Shown: one piece after another, positions 18,416 through 27,922 of the stretch
Numbering within the stretch: the first letter of the stretch is position 1
Layout of the letters: each line of letters opens with the position of its first letter
The notes under the pieces: generated by a model
Seen by the model: the letters and a program-made list of their open reading frames with translations, nothing else
The model's database searches: none
Told to the model about the DNA's origin: nothing
Position numbers and translations under genes: made by a program
Assembly: GCA_965224845.1 (NCBI GenBank)
Contig: CBDDAJ010000032.1
Span: 171,857-235,856 of the forward strand
DNA length: 64,000 bases
Direction: 5' to 3'
Source of the DNA: Wocania_A sp965224845
GTDB taxonomy: Bacteria; Bacteroidota; Bacteroidia; Flavobacteriales; Flavobacteriaceae

Positions 18416-18781
18416 ATGAAACAGCTCACTAAAGCCGAAGAAGAAATAATGCAAATATTATGGCAGCTTAAAAAAGCTAATGTAAAAGCTATAATAAAAG
18501 AGTTCCCGGAGCCTAAACCAGCATACAATACCGTATCAACCATAGTAAGGATTTTAGAAAGTAAAGGTTTTGTAGATTATGAAAAACTAGGGAAGGGGCA
18601 TGTATATTTTCCGTTAGTACAACAGCAAGAGTATAGTAATCAATCTATCAATAAGCTGGTAGATAATTATTTTCAAGGATCTTTTAAAAGCATGGTATCA
18701 TTTTTTATGAAGAAAAACGACATTAGTTTAAATGAACTCGAGTCGGTTTTAAAGGAAATTAATAAAAAAGAGAAAAAATGA
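18416..18781 (+). CDS. BlaI/MecI/CopY-family transcriptional repressor
   Basis: 121 residues, the usual size. The N-terminal winged helix reads LTKAEEEIMQILWQLKKANVKAI, then PAYNTVSTIVRILESKGFVDYEK. The C-terminal dimerisation part (LVDNYFQGSFKSMVSFFMKKNDI) is also typical. It presumably binds the three dyads upstream and is inactivated through the M56 peptidase encoded next, whose gene overlaps it by 4 bp (ATGA). In Bacteroidota such pairs are usually not tied to beta-lactamase, and none is present here. Confidence 0.93.
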   Translation: MKQLTKAEEEIMQILWQLKKANVKAIIKEFPEPKPAYNTVSTIVRILESKGFVDYEKLGKGHVYFPLVQQQEYSNQSINKLVDNYFQGSFKSMVSFFMKKNDISLNELESVLKEINKKEKK

Positions 18782-21201
18782 TACATTATATATTGCAAAC
18801 TATAGCGTTTCAGCTATTCTTTTTGTTAACCTACGACGTGTTTTTAAAACGCGATACTTTCTTTAATTGGAATAGAATGTACTTGCTGGTAACATCAATT
18901 TTCTCTTTAATACTGCCTTTTATAAAAGTTAATGGTTTAAAAGAAGTTATTCCGCAAAATTATATCATTTCCTTACCAGAAATTGTTTTAGGACAACCAA
19001 ATATAAGTACACATGAAGTAGTCGCTTTAGATGCTGTTGTTTTAGAAAACAATCCTATGCCGTATTGGGAACTTATTTTTTATACCGGAGTTTTTATTGC
19101 TTTTAGTTTATTCCTGTTTAAAGTGATTAAAATTTTTGTTCTCGTGTTAAAAAACCCAAAACAAGCTATTGGTAATATCGTTTTGGTTGAATTAATTAAT
19201 AGTAATGCAGCATTTTCATTTTTTCATTACATTTTTTTAGGGGAGCATATTAAAGCCGAAGAAAAGGAAACCATTTTAAAGCACGAGCTTATTCATACCC
19301 AACAAAAGCACACAGTAGATTTACTGTTTTTTGAAGTATTGCGAATTGTTTTTTGGTTTAATCCTTTAGTGTATATGTATCAAAGCAGAATAAGAACATT
19401 ACATGAGTTTATAGCCGATGCTAATGCGGTTAAACATCAAAATAAAGAACAATACTACCAAAACCTGTTGTCTCAGGTTTTTGAAACCAAAAAAATATCA
19501 TTCATCAACACCTTTTTTAAACAATCATTAATCAAAAAACGAATCGTTATGTTATCAAAAACAAAATCAAAACAAATTCATTTATTTAAATATGCCTTAT
19601 TAGTCCCTATGGTTTTAGGGATGTTAATGTATACTTCTGCCGAAGCACAGGAAACAAAAAAAGATAATGAAGAGGAAGTTATAGATTTAAGCCAGTACAC
19701 TTATACGATTAAGTTAGGTGAAAAAGATATGTCAGCTGAGAATAAAATGATTCATAGCAAATATGAAGCGTTCCTTAAAAATAATAAAGACTATGTAAGT
19801 TGGGGCCATTTTGATAAAAAAAATAATGCAGTAAAATTTAGTATTCATAAGCTTAGTGAAAAAATACCAGAGGGTTTTTCCAAAAGTAAATCAGTTTTTA
19901 AAGATGGGTCATCTTACATAAGTTATTTTAATTGGGAAAACCCAAAAAGCCTTAAAGAGTTTTCTGAAGAAGAAAAAAAGGAAAGAAAAGAAGAGCTTTT
20001 AAAATTGAAAGAGAAATATAAATCTGCATTAGAAGTCCCTTTTGCTGTTATAGACCAAGTGCCTATATTTCCTGGATGTGAAGATTTATCTAAAGAAGAG
20101 CAAAAAAAATGTATATCTGATAATGTTGCAAAACATGTTAATCGAAATTTTAATACAAAACTAGCTAATAAGTTAGGTTTAGTTGGCAGACAACGTATTA
20201 ATGTGATTTTTAAAATCAATAAAGCAGGACATATAACCGGTGTACGTTCAAGAGCACCACATCCTGCTTTAGAAGCCGAAGCCATTCGTGTTATTAATAC
20301 ATTGCCAAAAATGATTCCGGGTAAACATAAAGGTAAAAATGTAGTAGTTCCTTACTCATTGCCCATTATATTTCAAATTGCCGATAAAATAGAAAAAGAG
20401 GAGTCAGATGCAATACCATTAGATGAAGTAGAGGTGCCTTTTGCTGTTATTGAAAATGTTCCAGTGTATCCTGGGTGTGAAGATTTGGTTGGTAATATTG
20501 AAAAGAAAAAATGTATGTCTGAAAACATATCAGAATTTGTGGCTCAAAATTTTAATACTAAAATGGCAAATGAATACGATTTAAGTGGGAGGCAACGCAT
20601 TAATGTTATTTTTAAAATAGATAAAAAAGGGAATGTAATAGGGGTACGTTCTAGAGCAGCACATCCTGCCTTAGAAGCCGAAGCCATACGTGTAATTTCA
20701 TCTTTGCCAAAAATGAAACCAGGTATACAACGTGGTAAAGCGGTTACAGTGCCGTATTCTCTACCCATAATTTTTGAGGTTGAAGAAAAAAATAAAATGC
20801 TTGAAGAAGTTACTGTTTTTGAAGCGTCTAACAAATCCAATGATGTTATTCCTTTTGCGGTTATAGATCAAGTGCCAATATTTCCAGAATGTGGAAACCT
20901 GGTAAAGGACGAACAAAAAGAATGCGTTACAAATGGAATTGCTTCTTATGTAAATGAAAATTTCAACACCAAATTAGCTAGCAAGTTAGGCTTGGTAGGA
21001 AAACAACGTATTAATGTTGTTTTTAAAATAGATAAGAAAGGTGATATTATTGATATTCGATCAAGAGCGCCTCATCCGGATTTAGAAGCAGAAACTACCC
21101 GAGTTATTAGTACATTACCAAAAATGATTCCTGGAAAGCATAATGGTAAAGTAGTAACAGTCCCTTATTCATTACCTATAATATTTCAAGTAAGTGAATA
21201 A
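18778..21201 (+). CDS. BlaR1-like M56 metallopeptidase with three TonB C-terminal domains
   Basis: 807 residues. Residues 1-300 are the BlaR1 peptidase M56 membrane domain: several membrane helices and the zinc motif H169ELIH173 with a downstream Glu in LHEFIADANAV. A helix near residues 270-290 (YALLVPMVLGMLMYTSAEAQ) anchors the extracellular part. There follow three TonB C-terminal-like domains beginning about residues 420, 552 and 691. Each opens VPFAVI-x-x-VP-x-(F/Y)P-x-C, has QRIN(V)IFKI and ends VPYSLPIIF. M56 proteins with one such domain are common in Flavobacteriia; three in tandem is unusual. It probably senses an envelope signal and cleaves the repressor. Confidence 0.88.
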   Translation: MIHYILQTIAFQLFFLLTYDVFLKRDTFFNWNRMYLLVTSIFSLILPFIKVNGLKEVIPQNYIISLPEIVLGQPNISTHEVVALDAVVLENNPMPYWELIFYTGVFIAFSLFLFKVIKIFVLVLKNPKQAIGNIVLVELINSNAAFSFFHYIFLGEHIKAEEKETILKHELIHTQQKHTVDLLFFEVLRIVFWFNPLVYMYQSRIRTLHEFIADANAVKHQNKEQYYQNLLSQVFETKKISFINTFFKQSLIKKRIVMLSKTKSKQIHLFKYALLVPMVLGMLMYTSAEAQETKKDNEEEVIDLSQYTYTIKLGEKDMSAENKMIHSKYEAFLKNNKDYVSWGHFDKKNNAVKFSIHKLSEKIPEGFSKSKSVFKDGSSYISYFNWENPKSLKEFSEEEKKERKEELLKLKEKYKSALEVPFAVIDQVPIFPGCEDLSKEEQKKCISDNVAKHVNRNFNTKLANKLGLVGRQRINVIFKINKAGHITGVRSRAPHPALEAEAIRVINTLPKMIPGKHKGKNVVVPYSLPIIFQIADKIEKEESDAIPLDEVEVPFAVIENVPVYPGCEDLVGNIEKKKCMSENISEFVAQNFNTKMANEYDLSGRQRINVIFKIDKKGNVIGVRSRAAHPALEAEAIRVISSLPKMKPGIQRGKAVTVPYSLPIIFEVEEKNKMLEEVTVFEASNKSNDVIPFAVIDQVPIFPECGNLVKDEQKECVTNGIASYVNENFNTKLASKLGLVGKQRINVVFKIDKKGDIIDIRSRAPHPDLEAETTRVISTLPKMIPGKHNGKVVTVPYSLPIIFQVSE

Positions 21202-22339
21202 AGCCATTTTAATTCTTTTTATAAGTATAGCCTTTAAAACCGAAGCTCAGACTTCGGTTTTAAACGTTGCAGATAGTTTGTTTGCTCATGGAAATTATAG
21301 CAAAGCAATTTCACAATATAAAGCCTGTAATAACCAACCAGAAGTATATCATAAAATGGCTAAAGCTTATATAGCTATTGGTAATTATGAAGAAGGTTTA
21401 ATAAACTATGAGAAAGCCGTGGAAACTAACCCTGAAAACATCTTACTTAAATATGATTTTGGAAAGTTCTTGTACAGAACTAAAAACTTTAAAAAAGCTT
21501 CAGAGGTATTTAATCAACTGGTTTATAAAGATTATAAAAATCCGAATTTTCATTATGAGTTAGGTTTAACTTTAGAGCAATTAAAAGATTCTACGGCACA
21601 GAATAGATTTCAAAGCGCTTTTAAATTGGATAGTACTCACCAAAAAGCCATTTATAAAATAGCTAAATACCATCTTAAAAAAGGACATAATGCGTTAGTG
21701 GATCAATATATAGACATTGGTTTGTCGTCTTATAAAAACAATAAAGCTTTAATAAGTTTAAAAGCCCAAAATTATTATGTAAGGCATCAATATGAAAAAG
21801 CTGTAGTTTGGTTTAAAAAGCTTCTTGAATTAGGTGAATCTTCAGCGTTTATTTATGAAAAATTAAGTTTGTGTTATGCGCAATTATATGAATTTGAAAA
21901 GGCTATTGAACAACGAAAGTTGGTGCTAAAATTTAATCCATTAGATGCAACCTCTATTTATGTGATAGGAACCTATTATGAGAAAATAGATGATTTTAAA
22001 AACGCCGAAGAATATATATGGAAAGCTTTGGCATTGTTAGATACACCATTAGATGCTGAATATATGAAGCTTGCAACAGTTTTAAATCGTCAAAAAAAAT
22101 ATAAAGAGGGTATTACTGCTTTAAAAAAAGCGATTAGAGAGAATCCTTCAAATGAGTTTTCAAGCTTTCACTTGGCAATAACGCTCGATGCTTATTATGC
22201 CGATTTTGATTCTAGGATTAAGGCCTTAGAAGATTTTAAGAGAAAGTTTCCTAATGGTAAGTTAATAGGTTTTGTAAATGATAGAATTTCTAAACTTAAA
22301 GAGGAAAAATTTCTTAATGAAGAGAAGAAAGAAGATTAA
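21194..22339 (+). CDS. Periplasmic TPR-repeat protein
   Basis: 381 residues from GTG 21194, overlapping the end of the M56 gene by 8 bp. The protein starts MNKAILILFISIAFKTEAQ, a short signal peptide. The remainder is about nine TPR units (YHKMAKAYIAIGNYEEGLI, KKASEVFNQLVYKDYKNPNF, EKLSLCYAQLYEFEKAIEQ). It is probably secreted to the periplasm and acts as a scaffold with the M56/TonB-domain protein, with which it is translationally coupled. No enzymatic motif. Confidence 0.82.
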   Translation: MNKAILILFISIAFKTEAQTSVLNVADSLFAHGNYSKAISQYKACNNQPEVYHKMAKAYIAIGNYEEGLINYEKAVETNPENILLKYDFGKFLYRTKNFKKASEVFNQLVYKDYKNPNFHYELGLTLEQLKDSTAQNRFQSAFKLDSTHQKAIYKIAKYHLKKGHNALVDQYIDIGLSSYKNNKALISLKAQNYYVRHQYEKAVVWFKKLLELGESSAFIYEKLSLCYAQLYEFEKAIEQRKLVLKFNPLDATSIYVIGTYYEKIDDFKNAEEYIWKALALLDTPLDAEYMKLATVLNRQKKYKEGITALKKAIRENPSNEFSSFHLAITLDAYYADFDSRIKALEDFKRKFPNGKLIGFVNDRISKLKEEKFLNEEKKED

Positions 22340-22380
22340 AATCTAAAAAAAATTGTACTTTTCGGTTTCAGTTATTAACC

Positions 22381-22857
22381 ATGAGATATTTTTTTGTTTT
22401 TTTAGTTGTTTTAATGCTTACTTCTTGCGAGTATTTTAATGTAAAAAAAACATCCCCCGAAGCTATTTTAGAAGAAGAACTACAAACTTTTAATTGGCAT
22501 GATGTAGATGAATATCCAAGTTTTTCGGCATGTGATTCTTTAAGGGCTAAGCCAGATAGAAAACTGTGTTTTCAGGACATTTTAACCTCACACATTTCTG
22601 AATTTTTACAAAAAGAAATCATCATTGTATCAAAAGATATTAGCGATACTATTACTTTAAGCTTTCATGTATCTGAAACAGGAGACTTAAAATTAACGGA
22701 TGCCAAAATAAATGCAATAACAAGGGAGGAAATTCCGAATATTGAAAGCTTGCTTTCCAGAAGTTTAGATTCGCTACCTAAAATATTTCCAGCTATAAAA
22801 CGCAGACAAGAAGTAGCAACAGCATTTAAATTACCAATAATTGTTAAGGTTAATTAG
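22381..22857 (+). CDS. TonB-domain-like lipoprotein
   Basis: 158 residues: lipoprotein signal MRYFFVFLVVLMLTSC. The mature part has the same layout as the TonB-type repeats of the M56 protein: (V)DEYPSFSACDSL, a spaced Cys (RKLCFQDIL), a hydrophobic core (TLSFHVSETGDLKL), then SLDSLPKIFPA and FKLPIIVKVN. It therefore seems a diverged single copy of that domain on a lipid anchor. It is the fourth gene of the blaI-type operon (41 bp gap). Role unknown. Confidence 0.75.
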   Translation: MRYFFVFLVVLMLTSCEYFNVKKTSPEAILEEELQTFNWHDVDEYPSFSACDSLRAKPDRKLCFQDILTSHISEFLQKEIIIVSKDISDTITLSFHVSETGDLKLTDAKINAITREEIPNIESLLSRSLDSLPKIFPAIKRRQEVATAFKLPIIVKVN

Positions 22858-22858
22858 T

Positions 22859-23593
22859 TTAAAACCTGATTGCTAATTTTTTCATCAATCTTAAAACTTC
22901 AACATACAGCCAAACCAAAGTAACTAATAAGCCCCAGGTGGCTAGCCACTCTTTATACTTAGGCGCTTTGTTTTTGTAACGTTCTATATAATCAAAATCC
23001 AGGAGTAATGACAGTGAGGCAAAAATAGTGGCCAGGATATTAAAAATTATTGCAGGCCAGGACACCCCCCAAATAAAAACTTCAATTCCAAAGAAACCTA
23101 AAATCCAGGAGATAATATAAATAACAAAAATACTTGCAGCAGCTGTAATGATAACGCTTCGAAACTTTTTAGTAACCACTATAATTCGCGTTTGATACAA
23201 CAAAAGCATCACCACAAAAGTTACCATAGTAATACCAATGGCCTGATAGGGAAAATTTGGAAATTTTGCATGCGCATAAGCCGAAATACTACCCAGGAAA
23301 AACCCTTTAGCAATGGCGTAAAGCGGCACTAATATATGCGCCCAGTGTTGCCTTACAGAAATAACAATACTTATCACGATAGCAGCTAGCATACCTCCCA
23401 TGGAATACCATTTAAGGGTTACTCCTTGGTTATGTAACTTCCAAATGCCAATAGATATAATTATAATAATACTTATTGAGGCCAAAGATTTTATAAAAAC
23501 ACCTGTTACAGACATGGTGCTTGGAGAGGTGTTTTTACCGCCAAAAAAGTAACTTGTAAATGCAGGGTTTGATGTTTTATGTAATAGGCTCAT
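22859..23593 (-). CDS. Bax inhibitor-1/YccA-like membrane protein
   Basis: 244 residues with seven membrane segments. The layout is that of the Bacteroidota Bax1-I group: a short N-terminus (SLLHKTSNPAFTSYFF), then helices including VPLYAIAKGFFLGSISAYAH, ATIFASLSLLLDFDYIE and LATWGLLVTLVWLYVEVLRL. Role in Bacteria is uncertain; relatives are calcium- or stress-related. Its ATG lies one base from the stop of the outer-membrane protein gene upstream, so the two form an operon. Confidence 0.85.
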   Translation of the reverse strand: MSLLHKTSNPAFTSYFFGGKNTSPSTMSVTGVFIKSLASISIIIIISIGIWKLHNQGVTLKWYSMGGMLAAIVISIVISVRQHWAHILVPLYAIAKGFFLGSISAYAHAKFPNFPYQAIGITMVTFVVMLLLYQTRIIVVTKKFRSVIITAAASIFVIYIISWILGFFGIEVFIWGVSWPAIIFNILATIFASLSLLLDFDYIERYKNKAPKYKEWLATWGLLVTLVWLYVEVLRLMKKLAIRF

Positions 23594-24457
23594 TTATAAA
23601 TTAAGCTTATAACCAATAGCAAAATCGATTGGAAAATTACCATTATGGTCTATAAACAAAGCAAACAATTCGTTATAAGCTAAAGTTATAAAACTGTTGT
23701 TGCTAATTTTAATATCTGATCCCAAACCAAATGCAAAAGGAATTTTAAAAGTTGAGTTTTTTACAATTTCATTTGTGGTATTTGTTAATACAATAGTGCT
23801 TTTTGAGAAATTATAAGTTGCTAAAAGCATATTTCCATAAATGTTAAATGTAGTAGTATTAATAAACCTATATCTATACCCCAGAGCGAGCTGCGTTGAA
23901 GAATATTTAAAATCATCATGATCTAAAGCATGTTCTATACTAAAAAAGCCAGCATGGTTTGAATTCTCATTAGAAGAAAAAACCTCAAGTTCAGTACCCA
24001 AAAAAGGGACTTTAGTATTACTCGTATTATTTACAAAAGGATGATTTGTAATACCACCATAAAAACCTAAACGGAATTTAAGTATTGGTTTTTCATCTAA
24101 ATAAGCCGAGTCTCCAATGGCTGTATTATAGTATTTAAAAAATTCTGTTAAATCATTTAGCGTAAATTTCAAATCGTTGACAGAGGCTTTAGAGTTTTTG
24201 GTGATCTCATCAAGTTGCTTTTTATATTCCTCCTGGTAGTTGTTATTGGAATCTTTAGTGTTTAATAATTCGGAAACGCTTCCATCTGCCGTTTTAACAA
24301 AATATCGAAATTGTTTATCAATAACATTCCAAAGTAAATCTAAATGACCCTCAACAGCAGTTTTTAGTTCGTAGCTTTTTCCGTTAATAGTATGTTTTTG
24401 TTGTGCAGAAACAGAAAAAGAACAGGTAAGTACAAGCAAAAAAAGAATCTTTTTCAT
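23594..24457 (-). CDS. Putative outer-membrane beta-barrel protein
   Basis: 287 residues: signal peptide MKKILFLLVLTCSFSVSA, a polar, partly helical N-terminal region (~25-125, rich in Lys, Asp and Leu), then alternating amphipathic strands from ~125 (LKFRLGFYGGITNHPF, FNIYGNMLLATYNFS) to the end (FAIGYKLNL). The aromatic-poor but hydrophobic final strand fits a small outer-membrane barrel. No family recognised and no function assigned. Cotranscribed with the Bax inhibitor-like gene. Confidence 0.65.
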   Translation of the reverse strand: MKKILFLLVLTCSFSVSAQQKHTINGKSYELKTAVEGHLDLLWNVIDKQFRYFVKTADGSVSELLNTKDSNNNYQEEYKKQLDEITKNSKASVNDLKFTLNDLTEFFKYYNTAIGDSAYLDEKPILKFRLGFYGGITNHPFVNNTSNTKVPFLGTELEVFSSNENSNHAGFFSIEHALDHDDFKYSSTQLALGYRYRFINTTTFNIYGNMLLATYNFSKSTIVLTNTTNEIVKNSTFKIPFAFGLGSDIKISNNSFITLAYNELFALFIDHNGNFPIDFAIGYKLNL

Positions 24458-24535
24458 GGTTTTTAAGATATTGGGTTATACTTCTACCGTGCATAGCACA
24501 GGTATGTAAAGCTACTAAAAATAAATCAATTAGAT

Positions 24536-25693
24536 TTATTTTTTGAATTTTCGGCCTTTCCATTTGTAACCTTTAAACATTGAAACCAAGGCTATGTAAA
24601 CACTAAAAAAAGGATATATTAAAAAGCCAAAAAGGTAAGTTGATAAAAGATGCTTTTGATTAAAAAATACAGCAGATTTATAAATTAATAAAAAATCAAT
24701 GCTAAACTTGATAATCAAAATATAGATAAAACTTTTAAAGCTAAATTCGTTTATAAAGCCCAGGGTTAAAAGGATAATTATTAATGAATTCATTAGTAAA
24801 ACAATTAACCCGCTTAGCTTGCTAAATGGATTATTGTACTGGCTTGTTTTTGCTGCCCATCGTACACGTTGTTCTATTAATGCATTCCAGTTTGGTTGAG
24901 ATTTAGTTGCTACAATAGCTTGTTCGCATTTTAAATAGTTAACTGCTTCCGGGTATGCTTTTATAGCTTTTTCTAATAAGAAAATATCATCGCCACTAGC
25001 CATATCATTATTACCGTCAAAACCGTTTAATTCTAAAAATAATGCTTTTTGATAAGCGAAATTTGCTCCATTACACAAAAAAGGTCTTTTTATACCAAAC
25101 CCGCCAATGGTTACTCCTTGTAAACTTAATATATCTAGGGTTTGAAAACGATTCAAAAAATGGTTTTCATTATTATAAGTTACGGGAGCTGCTATGCATT
25201 TGCTTTGTGTTTTTTGAATAAATTCATCAAAACCATCCAGCCAATATTTTGGTAAAATACAATCGGCATCTGTAGTAACTATCCATTCATGTTTTGAATG
25301 TTTAACGGCAATAGTAATAGCATCCTTTTTTGGAGCACTAGAAGTTCTTTTATTTTTAATAACAGAAATATCTGGTTTAGAGCAGTGGTAACCATTTTGG
25401 CTTGGTCCTTTAGTTTGATCAAGATACCTTTTAATAATCTCTATCGAATTATCATCAGAATCATCATCAACAAAGATGATTTCATATAAATACTTAGGGT
25501 ATGCTAAAGCACTAATTGAAGCTAATAAATCAGGTAAATTTTCAGCTTCATTTCTAAAAGGAATGATTACCGATAGTGTTGTTTTTGCTTCAATGTCTTT
25601 CAGCTTAAAAAGGGGTGTTTTATCAAACCCTAAAACAAAACGCCCTATTAAAATTAGATAGGCAACTGTAATAATAATACTAATTAAAACCAT
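24536..25693 (-). CDS. Family 2 glycosyltransferase, membrane-bound
   Basis: 385 residues. One N-terminal helix (IIITVAYLILIGRFVL), then a GT-A domain: SVIIPFRNEAENLPDLLASI, EIIFVDDDSDDNS, the metal-binding TTDADC, and the QRVRW motif typical of membrane-embedded GT2 enzymes that make polymers or lipid-linked sugars. Three C-terminal helices follow (~290-375). It lies 2 bp upstream of nothing else coding on its side but directly follows the flippase-like gene (stop 25696), so the two form an operon, probably for a glycolipid or envelope glycan. Acceptor and donor are unknown. Confidence 0.9.
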   Translation of the reverse strand: MVLISIIITVAYLILIGRFVLGFDKTPLFKLKDIEAKTTLSVIIPFRNEAENLPDLLASISALAYPKYLYEIIFVDDDSDDNSIEIIKRYLDQTKGPSQNGYHCSKPDISVIKNKRTSSAPKKDAITIAVKHSKHEWIVTTDADCILPKYWLDGFDEFIQKTQSKCIAAPVTYNNENHFLNRFQTLDILSLQGVTIGGFGIKRPFLCNGANFAYQKALFLELNGFDGNNDMASGDDIFLLEKAIKAYPEAVNYLKCEQAIVATKSQPNWNALIEQRVRWAAKTSQYNNPFSKLSGLIVLLMNSLIIILLTLGFINEFSFKSFIYILIIKFSIDFLLIYKSAVFFNQKHLLSTYLFGFLIYPFFSVYIALVSMFKGYKWKGRKFKK

Positions 25694-25695
25694 AA

Positions 25696-26666
25696 TTACG
25701 CTTCGTTTTTTGGAAGATTAAAATGAAGCACATAAAAGCTTCCAAATATACTTGGCAACACAAAATTTAATAGCCACATTATAGTAATAATACTTAAAAT
25801 AGTAAGTTCGTTTACTTCCATTAATGCAAATAAATATAAGGCAACACTTCCTTTTATAACCACATCAAAAATAAATATAGAAGGAATTATTGAAGCTAAT
25901 AAATACATAGATGTAATAACAACCATAGCATTTAAGTAAGTCATGTTTACACCTAAAAGTTGTAATAAAAAGTAAAACTGAAATGAGAAAATAAGATATC
26001 TTAGTATTGAAAATAGAAATCCAAGTACAATTTTTTTTCTTGGAAACCTTATAACAAACCGTTTTACTTTTTCCAATGAAAATCCTTTAATGGACATCCT
26101 GCTTTTTTTAACTCCAAAACCTACTAAAAGTAAAACCGCTATACCAATTACTAATACCCTGGCGAGTTTGTAATAATTTAAATGAACCTCATAGGTTGTA
26201 ACCAGAAAATAAAACCCTAAAATACCAAAAATAGAGGTGACACTCATTTGTAATAGGTTGCTTAACAAATTAATTAGCATAATACGTTTTCTCAAGCTCG
26301 AAATGTAATAGATGGCTTTTGCTCCGTATTCTCCAACCCTGTTGGGTGTAAATAGCGATGCTGTTAAGGCTCCTAAACTTTGTTCAAGCGCATTTTTATA
26401 GGTAATTTTTTTAATGGAAGATACTAAAGTTTTCCATTTTAAAATTTCGAAAAACCAGTTAAAAAGGCTTAAAAAAAGTAGTGAAATGATGTTTTTGGTG
26501 TAAAAATGCGCTTTTTTGACAAAAAATCGATAAAAGTAGAAAACTGCAAATTGTCGTTATTTGTTAGTTTGTTGTAAATAAAATAAAATGCGCCGGCAAC
26601 TATGCTTAATTTAATGAGCACAAAAAAGAATTGCTTAGTTTTGTATGGTAAGGTTTTATTTATCAT
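25696..26666 (-). pseudogene. Lysylphosphatidylglycerol synthase TM-domain-like protein, split by a -1 frameshift
   Basis: Two frames together give one 323-residue membrane protein of the UPF0104/LPG-synthase transmembrane type, the normal length. The first runs from ATG 26666 (MINKTLPYKTKQFFFVLIKL) to a stop at 26469. The second enters at 26511 (AHFYTKNIISLLFLSLFNWFFE) and reads on cleanly through ALTASLFTPNRVGEYGAKAI, a hallmark of the family, to 25696. The switch point is A AAA AAG at 26517-26511, in phase with codons, which is the dnaX-type -1 slippery heptamer. It may be a real programmed frameshift, a one-base loss in an A run, or a sequence error. The family resembles flippases; it is coupled to the GT2 gene. 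Confidence 0.75.
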
Positions 26667-26702
26667 ATAAAATTGTACAGCAAATTAAACCAATATTATG
26701 CT

Positions 26703-27332
26703 ATGCCTCTAAATTTTAAATTGATATTATTTTTAGCAATTTTTAGTTGTAGTTCCTTTTTAGCGATTTCGCAAGGCGATACGAGTACTGTGAAAGCCCA
26801 ATTTGCTTTAGGAATTAATAGCCCTTCTGCCAGCGGTTTTGTTAATAATTTTGAAGCTAAATCCATAAATTTTCCAAGTATTAACCTAGGAGTTCAATAT
26901 ATGTTTAAACCTAAATTTGGAGCAAAATTAGATTTTGGGTATAATCGTTTTTCAAATTTAAACCATACTCCAGAATTTAAAATTAATTACACACGACTTA
27001 ATGCGCAATTGGTTTATAATGCCACATCTGTTTTTAGTTTTTTACCACAACGTATGGGAACATTTGTTCATGCAGGGCCAGGTTATACATCTATAAAACC
27101 CTTAGGGAATTACACCCAAAATGATGCTTCGTTTATAAATGTAATGGCAGGCATAGAGTTTCATTATGGCATTTCAGATAAACTTTCGGTATATTTTGAC
27201 ACCTCTTATATTTTAGGTTTTGGAAAAGATTTTAATCCTGTTTCAAGTGGACTGGGATCATTTAACGGAAATATATTAACATTTACAATAGGCGCTTCTA
27301 TTTCGCTTAGTGGTTGTAAATATTGCGATTAA
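26703..27332 (+). CDS. Outer-membrane beta-barrel protein (OmpA-barrel-like)
   Basis: 209 residues from ATG 26703. A TTG 30 bp upstream would extend it but spoils the signal peptide MPLNFKLILFLAIFSCSSFLA. The rest is alternating beta strands of an eight-stranded porin-family barrel (FGAKLDFGYNRFSNL, RLNAQLVYNATSVFSFLP, MGTFVHAGPGYT, LSVYFDTSYILGFG), ending ILTFTIGASISL. Many Flavobacteriia proteins of this shape lack known roles. Its stop codon shares a base with the ruvC start (TAATG), so it leads the ruvC-hemW operon. Confidence 0.75.
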   Translation: MPLNFKLILFLAIFSCSSFLAISQGDTSTVKAQFALGINSPSASGFVNNFEAKSINFPSINLGVQYMFKPKFGAKLDFGYNRFSNLNHTPEFKINYTRLNAQLVYNATSVFSFLPQRMGTFVHAGPGYTSIKPLGNYTQNDASFINVMAGIEFHYGISDKLSVYFDTSYILGFGKDFNPVSSGLGSFNGNILTFTIGASISLSGCKYCD

Positions 27333-27922
27333 TGAGCAAAGAAAGAATTATTTTAGGAATTGACCCGGGCACAACCATTATGGGTTTCGGGCTTATAAAG
27401 GTAGTTGGAAAAAACATGCATTTTGTTCAGCTTAATGAGCTGGATTTAAAAAAATATAGCGATCATTACTTAAAGCTGAAACTTATTTTTGAACGTACTA
27501 TAGAGCTTATAGATACTCATAACCCAGACGAGATTGCTATTGAAGCCCCTTTTTTTGGTAAAAATGTGCAGAGTATGCTTAAATTAGGACGTGCTCAGGG
27601 CGTAGCAATGGCGGCAGGTTTAAGTAGAGAAATCCCTATTACCGAATACCTTCCTAAAAAAATAAAAATGGCAATTACAGGTAATGGAAATGCAAGTAAA
27701 GAACAGGTTGCCAAAATGCTTCAAAATTTATTAGGATTAAAAACGCTGCCTAAAAATTTAGATGCTACCGATGGTTTAGCCGCTGCGGTTTGCCATTTTT
27801 ATAACTCAGGAAAAATGACTGTTGGTAAAAGCTATTCGGGCTGGAGCGCTTTTGTAAAGCAGAATAGCCACAGAACAAGCTCTCAAATTCCCAAAGGGGG
27901 GATAAAGCATTCAAAGAAATGA
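27332..27922 (+). CDS. ruvC: Holliday junction resolvase RuvC
   Basis: 196 residues from ATG 27332. Motifs are clear: IILGIDPGTTIMGFG (first catalytic Asp11), EIAIEAPFFGKNVQSMLKLGRAQG (catalytic Glu and DNA-binding region) and LDATDGLAAAVCHFY (the final Asp pair). It cuts four-way junctions during recombinational repair with RuvAB. The last ~15 residues (SSQIPKGGIKHSKK) extend beyond the usual end and are encoded by a G-rich piece of a repeat-like element, so the tail is probably not functional. Confidence 0.96.
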   Translation: MSKERIILGIDPGTTIMGFGLIKVVGKNMHFVQLNELDLKKYSDHYLKLKLIFERTIELIDTHNPDEIAIEAPFFGKNVQSMLKLGRAQGVAMAAGLSREIPITEYLPKKIKMAITGNGNASKEQVAKMLQNLLGLKTLPKNLDATDGLAAAVCHFYNSGKMTVGKSYSGWSAFVKQNSHRTSSQIPKGGIKHSKK

